Positions 51,338-60,185 of a stretch of 64,000 nt of DNA are shown here, one piece after another. How positions within the stretch are numbered: position 1 is the stretch's first letter; each line of letters begins with the position of its first letter. The notes under the pieces are model-generated. The model was not told the DNA's origin and did not search any database. It saw nothing but the letters and a program-made list of their open reading frames with translations. Source of the DNA: Bacteroidales bacterium UBA3743 (lineage in GTDB: Bacteria; Bacteroidota; Bacteroidia; Bacteroidales; Paludibacteraceae); NCBI GenBank assembly GCA_002371265.1, contig DFGT01000015.1, positions 143,078 to 207,077 of the forward strand. The letters are read 5' to 3'. The translations under genes were made by a program, and so were the position numbers.

Positions 51338-52864
51338 ATGACAAAATTTTTATACGGAGCGGCGGTGCAAGGCATCCAAAACTTCATTTTTCAGACAAAT
51401 AAACTGAAAGAAATCGTTGGTGCAAGTGAATTGGTAGAGGAGATTTGTATGGAGGTGTTTGAGAATGAAGTCGGAGATTCATTCCACGAATACAATGGGG
51501 ACACTGGTGCAGTTTTGATGGCATCCGGACACATTAAATATATCTTCGACGAAAAAGCCCCTGCCCTAGCAAAAGTTGTACTTAATATGCCCAAGGTTGT
51601 TCAAGAACATGCCCCCGGTATTACATTCTCTCAGGCTGTTGTCAAGATGACAGGCAATTACAATAAGGATGTTGAAAATCTAGAAAAGTTCCTTAAAATC
51701 CAGCGTAACAAACCTATGCGCAGTCAGACACTTGGTTTGATGGGGATATTAAGAAGTCGTCACACAGGTTTGCCAGTAACTAACAAAAAGCCAATAATGG
51801 GCAAGGAAGAGTATTTAGATGCTGGAGCAAACGCAAAGTACTTTGATCCAGCAAATAGTAAAACAGAAAGAACTTACGATAAAATTAGGGGTAAAACCAT
51901 ACCCGACGATGAGAAACGTCCATTATTGATAAATTTAAATAAAAAAGGTGGCAACAACGATTGGATTGCTGTTATCCACATCGACGGCAATGGACTTGGC
52001 ACAGTGGTTGAAGAAATATGCAAGTTGGGTGCAGAAAGATTCAAACAATTTTCAACAGATTTGGATAATGCAGTGAAAATATCTGCAAAAGAGACTTTCA
52101 ATGCAGTGAAGGATAAATTCAAGGGCGAAAACATCATCCCAATCCGTCCTCTTATTCTCAGTGGCGAGGACTACAATCTGATATGTAGGGCTGATTTCGC
52201 TGTTGAATACGTTCAAGCATTTTTGTCGTCTTTTGAAGATAAGACATCATTCTTGAAAGATTATCATCTTAAACGCAAGGGGGAAGACAAAGAGATTGAA
52301 AACCTCACCGCTTGTGCAGGAATTGCCTTTGTAAAATCCTCATTTCCGTTTCATTACGCCTACAATTTGGCAAATGGACTATGTGATTTTGCAAAGAAAC
52401 AATCGGAACGAAAAGCATCCTGCCTTATGTTCCACAAAGTTCAAGACAGTTTCACAGAGAGTTACGACGAAATCGTTGAGCGTGAACTCACTCCGAAAGA
52501 TGGACATTCTTGGCAGTACGGTCCGTATTTCTATAAAAAACAAGATGGCTATCTTAAGATAGACGAAATAATTACAATGTCTAATCAACTTTTGAACAAA
52601 GAAGGCAATGCAATCAAATCTCATCTCCGTCAGTGGTTGAGCCTTATGCACGAGGACATCAATGTGGCTAAGCAGAAAATCAACAGGGTTTTATCAATTG
52701 TCGGCGACAAAACTGATAAAGCAAAGAAATTGAACAAACTCGTTTCTACACTAACAAATGCACAGCCGAGGAAAATTAAGGATAAAGATTTGTTGGTGTA
52801 CCCTGTGTATGACATTCTTGCTCTACATTCAGTTACTTATCAAGATACTAATTCAAAAGGATAA
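51338..52864 (+). CDS. cas10: Cas10-like protein without HD domain; palm motif SGED
   Basis: A 508-residue large subunit, short for Cas10. It opens directly in the first palm domain (YGAAVQGIQNFIFQTNKLKE then IVGASELVEE), so the N-terminal HD DNase is absent. The second palm has the metal-binding IHIDGNGLG (213-221) and LILSGEDYNLIC, where SGED (275-278) replaces the usual GGDD. GGDEF-type cyclases tolerate SG and E at equivalent sites, so cyclase activity is possible. A Zn-type knuckle was not found. C-terminal helical domain resembles Cas10 D4. It starts 14 bases after cas6 and 2 bases before the Cas7 gene. Confidence 0.88.
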   Translation: MTKFLYGAAVQGIQNFIFQTNKLKEIVGASELVEEICMEVFENEVGDSFHEYNGDTGAVLMASGHIKYIFDEKAPALAKVVLNMPKVVQEHAPGITFSQAVVKMTGNYNKDVENLEKFLKIQRNKPMRSQTLGLMGILRSRHTGLPVTNKKPIMGKEEYLDAGANAKYFDPANSKTERTYDKIRGKTIPDDEKRPLLINLNKKGGNNDWIAVIHIDGNGLGTVVEEICKLGAERFKQFSTDLDNAVKISAKETFNAVKDKFKGENIIPIRPLILSGEDYNLICRADFAVEYVQAFLSSFEDKTSFLKDYHLKRKGEDKEIENLTACAGIAFVKSSFPFHYAYNLANGLCDFAKKQSERKASCLMFHKVQDSFTESYDEIVERELTPKDGHSWQYGPYFYKKQDGYLKIDEIITMSNQLLNKEGNAIKSHLRQWLSLMHEDINVAKQKINRVLSIVGDKTDKAKKLNKLVSTLTNAQPRKIKDKDLLVYPVYDILALHSVTYQDTNSKG

Positions 52865-52866
52865 TT

Positions 52867-53490
52867 ATGAAATACGAATACGAAATACAATTTTTCAACG
52901 AATGGCACTGTGGGTCGGGCTTGGCTGCCGGAGCAGACTTAGACGCTTTGGTAATCAAGGACGGACAAAATCTGCCGTTTATACCGGGCAAGACCATAAA
53001 GGGACTTGTCAGAGAAGCCGTTGAAGACTATTATACATTTAATAATACCGAGATTTCAGAATTGTTTATCAAATATTTCGGTAATTCAAAGGATAAAGAT
53101 AATCGTAATCCGCAACAAATTGAGGACAAGTTTCTTAATAAAAAAGATGAAATCGGCAACAACATTGATGCGATAAGATTTGGTTCTTTATTTTTTTCAA
53201 ATGCAGAACTACCTGATAATGAGAGAAAAGAAATTGTCAAACAACACGTACAAGATTTTATGTACACATCAATTGCTTCTACGAGAATTGATGAAAACGG
53301 TACTGCAAGCAAAACAAGTCTGAGAAAAACTGAGATTACGATTCCGTGCAAATTGAAATTTTTCATTCAATCCGAGGAAGAAATTTCAAAAGAATTTCTT
53401 GAAATCATTAACAAAAGTGTCGGGCTTATAAAACGTATCGGTCAAAACCGTAATCGTGGACTCGGCAGATGTCAAATTAAAAATGTGTAA
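52867..53490 (+). CDS. Single Cas7-like RAMP protein (Csm3-like)
   Basis: A 207-residue Csm3/Cmr4-type backbone subunit. Motifs: HCGSGLAAGADLDALVIKDG, LPFIPGKTIKGLVREAVEDY, and IASTRIDENGTASKTSLRKT. The Asp in RIDENG is the position of the target-RNA cleaving residue in Csm3. It ends with the Gly-rich loop IGQNRNRGLGRCQI. It is 2 bases after cas10 and 3 bases before the Csx10-like gene. It should form part of the crRNA-bound backbone and cut target RNA. Confidence 0.87.
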   Translation: MKYEYEIQFFNEWHCGSGLAAGADLDALVIKDGQNLPFIPGKTIKGLVREAVEDYYTFNNTEISELFIKYFGNSKDKDNRNPQQIEDKFLNKKDEIGNNIDAIRFGSLFFSNAELPDNERKEIVKQHVQDFMYTSIASTRIDENGTASKTSLRKTEITIPCKLKFFIQSEEEISKEFLEIINKSVGLIKRIGQNRNRGLGRCQIKNV

Positions 53491-53493
53491 AAT

Positions 53494-55035
53494 ATGGCAA
53501 TAAAAAAATATAAATGCACATTGAATTCCGATGTAATAATCAATGTTAAATCTGCAACTGTCGGAGAAAACAAGACATTGGATTTTATACCCGGCAATTG
53601 CTTTTTAGGAATTGCTGCGAATGTGTTGTACAATGACAAGAAATTGAAACCTGAGGAACAATTGAAACCTGAGGAGAAATTATTGCTTTTTCATAGTAAT
53701 GCCGTAAAATTTGGCGATGCACATTTGGCTGGCGACAAATACAGAACTCTTAAAGTTCCTGCGGCATATCATACACCTAAGTATGCACCCGGTGAAAAGG
53801 ACAACCATCCGTTGCGTGTGTATCACGGTATCAAAGATTTGGGGAGCGATGAAATTAAGGCACAACAAATAAAACAATGCAAAAACGGTTTTTACGAGTT
53901 CGATAGACTTATTGCCAAGAAATGTGATATCAAGAAGAATTATGCCATCAAATCGGCATACGACCGACACACAAGACATTCGCAAGACGAACAGATGTTC
54001 GGTTATGAATCTCTGCCCAAAGGTACAGTATTTTATTTTCAGGTAGAATTTGATGAAAGCAAATTGCAACCGCAAGATATTGAACGGTTTAAGAAAATAA
54101 TTGATACCGCATTAACAGGTGAAAAACGAATTGGACGTTCAAGAACTGCTCAGTTTGGGTTGGTCAACATTGCGCCTGCTAACTACGACGAAATCAACAG
54201 CAAACCAATTAAGGAGAGCAAAATCGTTACGATATATGCCGACAGCCGTCTGATATTTTTAGACGAATATGGATTGCCGACTTTTCAGCCGACTGAAGAA
54301 CAACTTGAAATAAAGGGTTGTAAAATTTTGTGGGACAAATGTCAAATCAAAACATTCCAATATGCACCGTGGAACTCTCAACGCAAGGCGTTTGATGCTG
54401 ACAGATGTGGAATAGAAAAAGGTAGTGTGTTTGTCCTATTGGTGGAAGACGTGGCAGAAGCCCAAAACAACAAGTGGGAATCAAAGAGTATTGGTAGTTA
54501 TCTAAACGAAGGTTTTGGCAGAGTGATTTTCAATCCTACTTTTTTAGAGGTTAAACCTAATGCGGATTTTGACGGTGAAGCCAAATACTCCTTCCACGAA
54601 CCTAACAAAGATGACAAAAAGCCAGAAAAGGCGATGTTGCTTAATGAATCCATCAACAAGCCGTTGTTCAGTTGTATTAATGCAAGGATTAAGGAAGCAC
54701 GTCTGTCGGAAAGCATATATAGCAAGGTTGACGGGTTTGTTACTTCCACGAACATTCAGTTGTTCAAAAAAGATAGGTTTGCATCCCAATGGGGACACAT
54801 TCGCGAACTTGCTATGTGCTATCCACACAAAACCGAATTGGAACGTGAACTCTTCACCAAGGTGGACAACAACAACAAACCGTTTGCCTATCTTACTCAC
54901 GGCAAAGCGGCGAAAAAATGGGGCGAAAAGAACAGACGCGAAATATTTAGGGCATTCTTTGACAGCTTAACCGAAAAAGAGACACAACTTGCAATTATAA
55001 ACCTTGCCTCCGAAATGGCAAAAAAAGCGGAATAG
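53494..55035 (+). CDS. csx10: Csx10-like Cas5-family RAMP protein
   Basis: A 513-residue protein expected to bind the 5' handle of the crRNA and cap the complex. The N-terminal RAMP has IPGNCFLGIAANVLY and GEKRIGRSRTAQFGLVNI, the G-rich loop. A second domain includes ADSRLIFLDEYGLPTFQP, which is characteristic of Csx10 proteins of type III-D systems, and SIGSYLNEGFGRVIFNP. The size fits Csx10. It overlaps the start region of the double Cas7 gene. Type III-D signature gene here. Confidence 0.75.
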   Translation: MAIKKYKCTLNSDVIINVKSATVGENKTLDFIPGNCFLGIAANVLYNDKKLKPEEQLKPEEKLLLFHSNAVKFGDAHLAGDKYRTLKVPAAYHTPKYAPGEKDNHPLRVYHGIKDLGSDEIKAQQIKQCKNGFYEFDRLIAKKCDIKKNYAIKSAYDRHTRHSQDEQMFGYESLPKGTVFYFQVEFDESKLQPQDIERFKKIIDTALTGEKRIGRSRTAQFGLVNIAPANYDEINSKPIKESKIVTIYADSRLIFLDEYGLPTFQPTEEQLEIKGCKILWDKCQIKTFQYAPWNSQRKAFDADRCGIEKGSVFVLLVEDVAEAQNNKWESKSIGSYLNEGFGRVIFNPTFLEVKPNADFDGEAKYSFHEPNKDDKKPEKAMLLNESINKPLFSCINARIKEARLSESIYSKVDGFVTSTNIQLFKKDRFASQWGHIRELAMCYPHKTELERELFTKVDNNNKPFAYLTHGKAAKKWGEKNRREIFRAFFDSLTEKETQLAIINLASEMAKKAE

Positions 55036-55037
55036 TG

Positions 55038-56462
55038 ATGAATACAAAAACAACATATACACACAGACTCTTAGCAAGAGTTACTATTGAAGCCGGAACG
55101 CCACTTGCCGTCGGTTCGGGTGAGAAGGATATTACAACCGATGCTCTTGTTATCAAAGATTTCAACGGCTTGCCTTATATTCCCGGTACAGCCATTGCGG
55201 GTGTTTTACGTCATGCAATTGGTGAAAAAACCGCAAAAGAGTTCTTTGGCAAACACGAACAAAGTAGTAAAGACAGCCGAGGCTCAGAAATTATTTTTTC
55301 CGAGGCTAAAATGATTGGTAGCGACGGTAAGGTCATTGACGGACTACAATCAATTGATTTCGAAAACGACCAATTTTATGCAAAGTTCAAAGAACTACCT
55401 ATTCGTCAGCACGCCAAGATAACGGAAAAAGGCATTACAGCCAAAGGTGGAAAATTTGATGAACAGGTTGTTTATCAAGGAACTCGGTTTGTCTTTGAAA
55501 TTGAAATGGTTTCCGAAGACAAAGATAATTCACCTAAAAAGTTAGACGATTTTATCAGCGTTTTGTGCGAATTAAACTCGCAAACCTTGCGAATTGGTAG
55601 CGGAACACGTTGCGGATTCGGCAAAATCAAGGTAATAAATATCGTTTGGCGCAAATTTGACTTATCCAATCCCAATGATTTGAAAGATTATATCAATAAA
55701 TCATCTGATTTGAGCCAACCATTTGACGGTGAATATTTTGACGATAAAACATCTTCTGACAAATGGACAACATACAAACTCGTTTTGCAACCGGAAGACT
55801 TCTTCCTTTTTGGTTCAGGATTCGGTGATGACGAAGTGGATATGACACCGGTGAAAGAAGAAGTCATAGAGTGGGACAAAAAAGACAAGCCGGTCTTTGC
55901 TAAAAATGACAACGGAGAAATTGCTAAGTGTGTTCTTATTCCTGCGACATCATTGAAAGGTGCTGTTGCACACCGCACGGCATATCATTACAATAGATTG
56001 AAACAGCGATTTGTTGACGGTAATAATCCCGACAAGACGCCCAAAGTGGGCAACGATAGCGAAGTTGTTCGTGCTTTGTTCGGTTATGAAAGTCAAGACG
56101 AGAGGGTACAGAAACGCGGTAGAGTGATTTTTAATGATGTAATTCAGGACATTTTGCCCGACAAAATAATGAACCACGTTTCAATCGACCGATTCACCGG
56201 CGGAGCAATAGACAGTGCATTGTTTGACGAAAAACTGACTTTCGGAAACGGTAAAAGTTTTAAGACCGAAATATTGGTTGAAAAAGCCGCTTTTGACGAA
56301 GATACATCCTTTAAAGAAGCCTTTGAAGCAGCGTTAAAGGATATAATTGACGGACTCTTGCCTCTTGGAGGAGGTGTTAATCGTGGCAACGGCTGTTTTG
56401 GCGGCTGTGTTGTAGATGTAAATGGAACGTTCAATCATAAAAGGGAGGTGGAAAAATGGTAA
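55038..56462 (+). CDS. Fused double Cas7-like RAMP protein
   Basis: A 474-residue protein made of two Csm3-like domains. The first (about 1-210) has SGEKDITTDALVIKDFNGLP, YIPGTAIAGVLRHAIG and IGSGTRCGFGKI. The second (about 240-470) has IPATSLKGAVAHR, HVSIDRFTGGAIDSALFDEK and the Gly-rich LPLGGGVNRGNGCFG. The second domain keeps an Asp in SIDRFTGGA at the target-cleaving position; the first reads HAKITEKGITAKGGK and lacks it. Start: a GTG overlaps the csx10 stop at 55035; the adjacent ATG at 55038 is preferred. Confidence 0.8.
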   Translation: MNTKTTYTHRLLARVTIEAGTPLAVGSGEKDITTDALVIKDFNGLPYIPGTAIAGVLRHAIGEKTAKEFFGKHEQSSKDSRGSEIIFSEAKMIGSDGKVIDGLQSIDFENDQFYAKFKELPIRQHAKITEKGITAKGGKFDEQVVYQGTRFVFEIEMVSEDKDNSPKKLDDFISVLCELNSQTLRIGSGTRCGFGKIKVINIVWRKFDLSNPNDLKDYINKSSDLSQPFDGEYFDDKTSSDKWTTYKLVLQPEDFFLFGSGFGDDEVDMTPVKEEVIEWDKKDKPVFAKNDNGEIAKCVLIPATSLKGAVAHRTAYHYNRLKQRFVDGNNPDKTPKVGNDSEVVRALFGYESQDERVQKRGRVIFNDVIQDILPDKIMNHVSIDRFTGGAIDSALFDEKLTFGNGKSFKTEILVEKAAFDEDTSFKEAFEAALKDIIDGLLPLGGGVNRGNGCFGGCVVDVNGTFNHKREVEKW

Positions 56463-56833
56463 CAACAATAAACATAACGAAAGATTTTCAGGGTTACATT
56501 TGGATGAGCGACCAACCAAAGCCAGAAATCTTCGACAAAGACAATGTCAAAGAATTAGTTTTGGACAACACGAAAAATCCATTTGTAATTGAAGGTCAAT
56601 TGTATGACGGCAAAAAATCATACAGTATCAAATTCGTTGACGGCGAATACAAAGTCATTACATACGATGTAACCAGTGATGACATAGACAATGCGAAGCC
56701 GTATTATCCGAATAGGATGAATAAGAAATTGCTTTTCAATCAGCGTTGGGAGGCAAGAAAAGATGAACTTTGTGCAAATATGCCAGTATTGCAGCCAGCG
56801 GGATTTGTGTTTGTAGGATTTGATGATAACTAA
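56456..56833 (+). CDS. Small type III CRISPR-associated protein of unknown function
   Basis: A 125-residue acidic protein with FQGYIWMSDQPKPEIFDKDN near the start and PAGFVFVGFDDN at the end. Its start overlaps the stop of the double Cas7 gene by 7 bases. It resembles short accessory proteins of Bacteroidetes type III loci (TIGR04423/Csx19-type). It is not clearly helical like a Cas11 subunit, but no other small subunit gene is present, so a structural role cannot be excluded. Confidence 0.6.
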   Translation: MVTTINITKDFQGYIWMSDQPKPEIFDKDNVKELVLDNTKNPFVIEGQLYDGKKSYSIKFVDGEYKVITYDVTSDDIDNAKPYYPNRMNKKLLFNQRWEARKDELCANMPVLQPAGFVFVGFDDN

Positions 56834-56847
56834 AAAACTGAGAAACT

Positions 56848-58551
56848 ATGTATTACAATAACAATAAACCACAGTTCAGTAAGGATAAAAACTTGGATAG
56901 TTTTTACAATCCTTATTCATTCGTGCCCATTTCTAAATACGTTTTCAACTATTCCGACAAGGAAAAAGACGAATTTATAACGGCACAGGACAAACCGTTT
57001 TTTGATGGTATTTCGGGCACTATTAATGTCCAAATGAAAGCCGTTACCCCTTTTTGCGTACGCTCTGCAAATGGTAACAACTGTATGATAAACAATTCGT
57101 TTTTCGTACCAGGGACATCATTAAAAGGCATGATACGGAGTGTGTTTGAGATAATAACAATGTCAAATGCAAGAAATGGAATCGCTAATAACAGATTTAG
57201 TTTCAGAGATTTAAATAGCGATGAGTATGAGTTAAAAGACGGAAAACAAAAAAGTGTTTTTTTCATTCTCTACCAAGGCAATTACTATGTAATTGAATGT
57301 CAGCATTGGAAAATTTCGTATGACAAAATACAAGAAGACTTCAATGTAAATATTAAGAATGCCAGAACAATTGCAGACAAGTACCGTCTCATTGGCAATG
57401 ACTATATATACAAAGATGCCGACGGAGATTGGAATATGTTATTTTTGTCGGGTTTTATGAATGGCAAACTACACGAATATCAGTTTATGATACCAGAAAT
57501 GAATGAAAGCGATTTCATACCATTGAAGGACAAGGAGTATGACGATTTTATTTTCATTCATCGTGACGAAATCAAGGGTGGCAACAAGAATTGGAATTTT
57601 TGGAAGAGAAAACTGCGAAATTACAATAGCGTTGCAGATATTGTATCTGATAACTACATAGGAATTGTGCCATGTTTTTTCAGAACAAAAACTGAAAACG
57701 GAAAAACAATTGTAAAAGATTTGGGCTTCTCATATCTTTACAGACAACCATATAACAAAACTGTTCATCAATGTCTTCCACAAAACTATTCGAAGAATAC
57801 TTATGATATGACACAGGCGTTATTCGGTTTTGTCAGCGATAAAGATGCTCAAAAGGGTAGAGTTCAAGTAACTTGCGCCCGTGTAAAAGGTCAGCAAGCG
57901 AATAGTCAGACCATTCTGTTAGGATCTCCTAAGCCTACATATTATCCTTTCTATTTGGAACAAAACAAGAGTAATATGCTTATTACTTTTTCCAATAAAT
58001 ATGCAGTAATTTCAGGTAGGAAAAGATTCCTTATGCGGAATGCTGCCCAAGAAATGCAACTTGCAACAAGTACTCAAACAACAACATTTGTGCCGTTAAA
58101 GGCAGGTGCTGAGATTGAGTTCAAAATACACTTTCACAACTTGCACGAGTTTGAACTTGGGGCACTATTGTCTGCAATTAATTTTCACAATCATACAGAA
58201 TGTTATCATTCTTTGGGTTATGCAAAGCCATTCGGTTATGGAAAAATGAGCCTAACAAGTATTGAGATTGACAAAACAACGGTTCGTTTTAACAATCCCG
58301 ACAACCATCTTCTTCCTATTAATGACTACATAAAGTTGTTTGAGGATAAACTATTGAGTGTTTTAAACATAACTAAACAAACTTGGGAACAGGAACTCTA
58401 TGATTTGTACGCAATTTCCTCAGGTATAAAATCGGGGAATAGGCAAATTAGGTATCCTCAGATGGGTAATAAATCAAAGGGAATTCCTAACGAATTTCAG
58501 ATAATCAAAGCGAAGAAAAAGTCATTAAAAGATTTTTCTCCTACTAAATAA
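56848..58551 (+). CDS. TIGR03986-like CRISPR RAMP protein
   Basis: A 567-residue RAMP protein starting with FYNPYSFVPISKYVF and carrying FVPGTSLKGMIRSVFEI, then ALFGFVSDKDAQKGRVQVTC, and LGYAKPFGYGKMSLTS near the end. The FYNPYxFVP opening and size are typical of the TIGR03986 family of type III RAMP proteins, thought to occupy the distal backbone position (a Csm5/Cmr6-like cap). It lies 14 bases after the small protein and 10 bases before the CARF-HEPN gene. Confidence 0.78.
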   Translation: MYYNNNKPQFSKDKNLDSFYNPYSFVPISKYVFNYSDKEKDEFITAQDKPFFDGISGTINVQMKAVTPFCVRSANGNNCMINNSFFVPGTSLKGMIRSVFEIITMSNARNGIANNRFSFRDLNSDEYELKDGKQKSVFFILYQGNYYVIECQHWKISYDKIQEDFNVNIKNARTIADKYRLIGNDYIYKDADGDWNMLFLSGFMNGKLHEYQFMIPEMNESDFIPLKDKEYDDFIFIHRDEIKGGNKNWNFWKRKLRNYNSVADIVSDNYIGIVPCFFRTKTENGKTIVKDLGFSYLYRQPYNKTVHQCLPQNYSKNTYDMTQALFGFVSDKDAQKGRVQVTCARVKGQQANSQTILLGSPKPTYYPFYLEQNKSNMLITFSNKYAVISGRKRFLMRNAAQEMQLATSTQTTTFVPLKAGAEIEFKIHFHNLHEFELGALLSAINFHNHTECYHSLGYAKPFGYGKMSLTSIEIDKTTVRFNNPDNHLLPINDYIKLFEDKLLSVLNITKQTWEQELYDLYAISSGIKSGNRQIRYPQMGNKSKGIPNEFQIIKAKKKSLKDFSPTK

Positions 58552-58561
58552 CTAATCGATT

Positions 58562-60040
58562 ATGGCAAGAGTACTTATATCTTTTCTCGGAACGGGAAAA
58601 ATGAAAGATGGCGACAATGCCAAAGGCGAATATGAATCAGCCAATTACCAAATTGATGGTGAAGATTATTCTGCAAAATTCATTGCAGAAGCCTTAACAA
58701 AAGCATACGGCATCGAAAAAGTTATACTTATTGGTACTATAAAATCAATGTGGGATGAGGTGTATGCAACATTTGCAGACGATGATCTTGGTGATGAGTA
58801 TAAAAAACTTCAAAAAATCCGTCAATGTGTTTCACATGAGTCCGAATTGATCTTAAAAGGTGTTGACAATGAGACAGGTGTAGAAATAGAAGTGCCAAAA
58901 GAGGTAATAGAAAATGTTTTGCCCGGCAGTGATTCAAAAGTCGTTTTCATCAAATACGGTTTGAATGAGGCCGAGGTTGACGATAACATTTCCAAACTCC
59001 TCGGAATAGAAGCTTTTTTAAACGAGAATGACAAAATCTATTTTGACATCACCCACGGATTCCGTTCATTGCCTATGGTATTGATGAATTGTATAATTTA
59101 TTTGCAGAATGTTAGCAACAAGAAAATCACAATTGAGAAAATTACTTACGGTAATCTTGATGTTTCAGGCGAGTTGGGCTATGCACCAGTAATAGATTTG
59201 AGCAAATTGCTTAATCTGTCTGATTGGATTAATGGTGCGTATGCTTTCAAAGAGTTCGGCAAAGGATACCAAATTGCGAAGTTGTTGGGTTATAATCCAG
59301 AAAAAGATGCCACAAAAAAAGATGCTCGTGGTAAGTCCATAAAAGATTTTTCTGATGTGATGGGGTCCGATTTTTTGTCAGGGATTAAACAGCAAGTTGA
59401 TGTTTTACAAGCAGCAAGGAACTCCGAATATTCTCCCGTTGCGAAAATTCTAGTTCCTTCAGTTCTTGAAGAGTATTTGCATAAATTTTCAAGAGAATCC
59501 TCTAATTGTAAATTTCAATATGAAATTGCCAAATGGCATTATGAACACAAGAATTATTCATCTGCCACTATGGATATTTTGGAAGCTCTATTGTCAAAAG
59601 TCAAGGATATTTGCGATACAACTAATCCCGAAAAAGCCAAAGTGTATCTAGGTAAAAAAAATTCAATTATCACAGAAGATATGCGGTTGGAAAATGTTAA
59701 AAAAATAAAAAAATATATAGACGATAAAAAAGTCGAAATTAATGATCCTTCCATTGGAGGAATTGAAAAAAAATTGATAGACTTCCTTAATTTCAAATAT
59801 AGTGAATTACAAGCGAGAAAAAAGCAGGCAGATAAAAATAAAGAATATGAATTGATACAGTATATATCAGATGCATGCAAAATCATTAATCCGAAAGAGA
59901 AAAATGATTTTGAACTGATGTATTCAATCAACATATTCCGTAATTCAATTGCACATCAAAACGAATTAGGTTTTTGTACTGTTGATGACATCATAAAAAT
60001 AACAGGTCTTTGTATTGACTTATTAGGTAAACTAATCTGA
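58562..60040 (+). CDS. CARF-HEPN ribonuclease (TM1812/Csx2-type)
   Basis: A 492-residue effector. The N-terminal CARF domain (about 1-220) begins MARVLISFLGTGKMKDG and has FDITHGFRSLPMV (162-174), a TIGR02221/TM1812-family ligand-binding motif. The C-terminal HEPN domain carries FRNSIAHQNE; R460 and H465 fit the Rx4H catalytic motif of HEPN RNases. It should bind a cyclic oligonucleotide made by Cas10 and then cut RNA non-specifically. It lies 10 bases after the TIGR03986 gene, inside the operon. Confidence 0.85.
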   Translation: MARVLISFLGTGKMKDGDNAKGEYESANYQIDGEDYSAKFIAEALTKAYGIEKVILIGTIKSMWDEVYATFADDDLGDEYKKLQKIRQCVSHESELILKGVDNETGVEIEVPKEVIENVLPGSDSKVVFIKYGLNEAEVDDNISKLLGIEAFLNENDKIYFDITHGFRSLPMVLMNCIIYLQNVSNKKITIEKITYGNLDVSGELGYAPVIDLSKLLNLSDWINGAYAFKEFGKGYQIAKLLGYNPEKDATKKDARGKSIKDFSDVMGSDFLSGIKQQVDVLQAARNSEYSPVAKILVPSVLEEYLHKFSRESSNCKFQYEIAKWHYEHKNYSSATMDILEALLSKVKDICDTTNPEKAKVYLGKKNSIITEDMRLENVKKIKKYIDDKKVEINDPSIGGIEKKLIDFLNFKYSELQARKKQADKNKEYELIQYISDACKIINPKEKNDFELMYSINIFRNSIAHQNELGFCTVDDIIKITGLCIDLLGKLI

Positions 60041-60185
60041 TAAGTTAAGTTATGCAGGGTTCCCGAAATCATCCATCGTCAGAATGTTGTCAAACTGAAG
60101 AACAAAATATGATGTTGCTTGAATTTTAAAATAATGCAAAATGAAATTTTAATATGATTGTTTGACGGATTAAAAACAATAAGTT

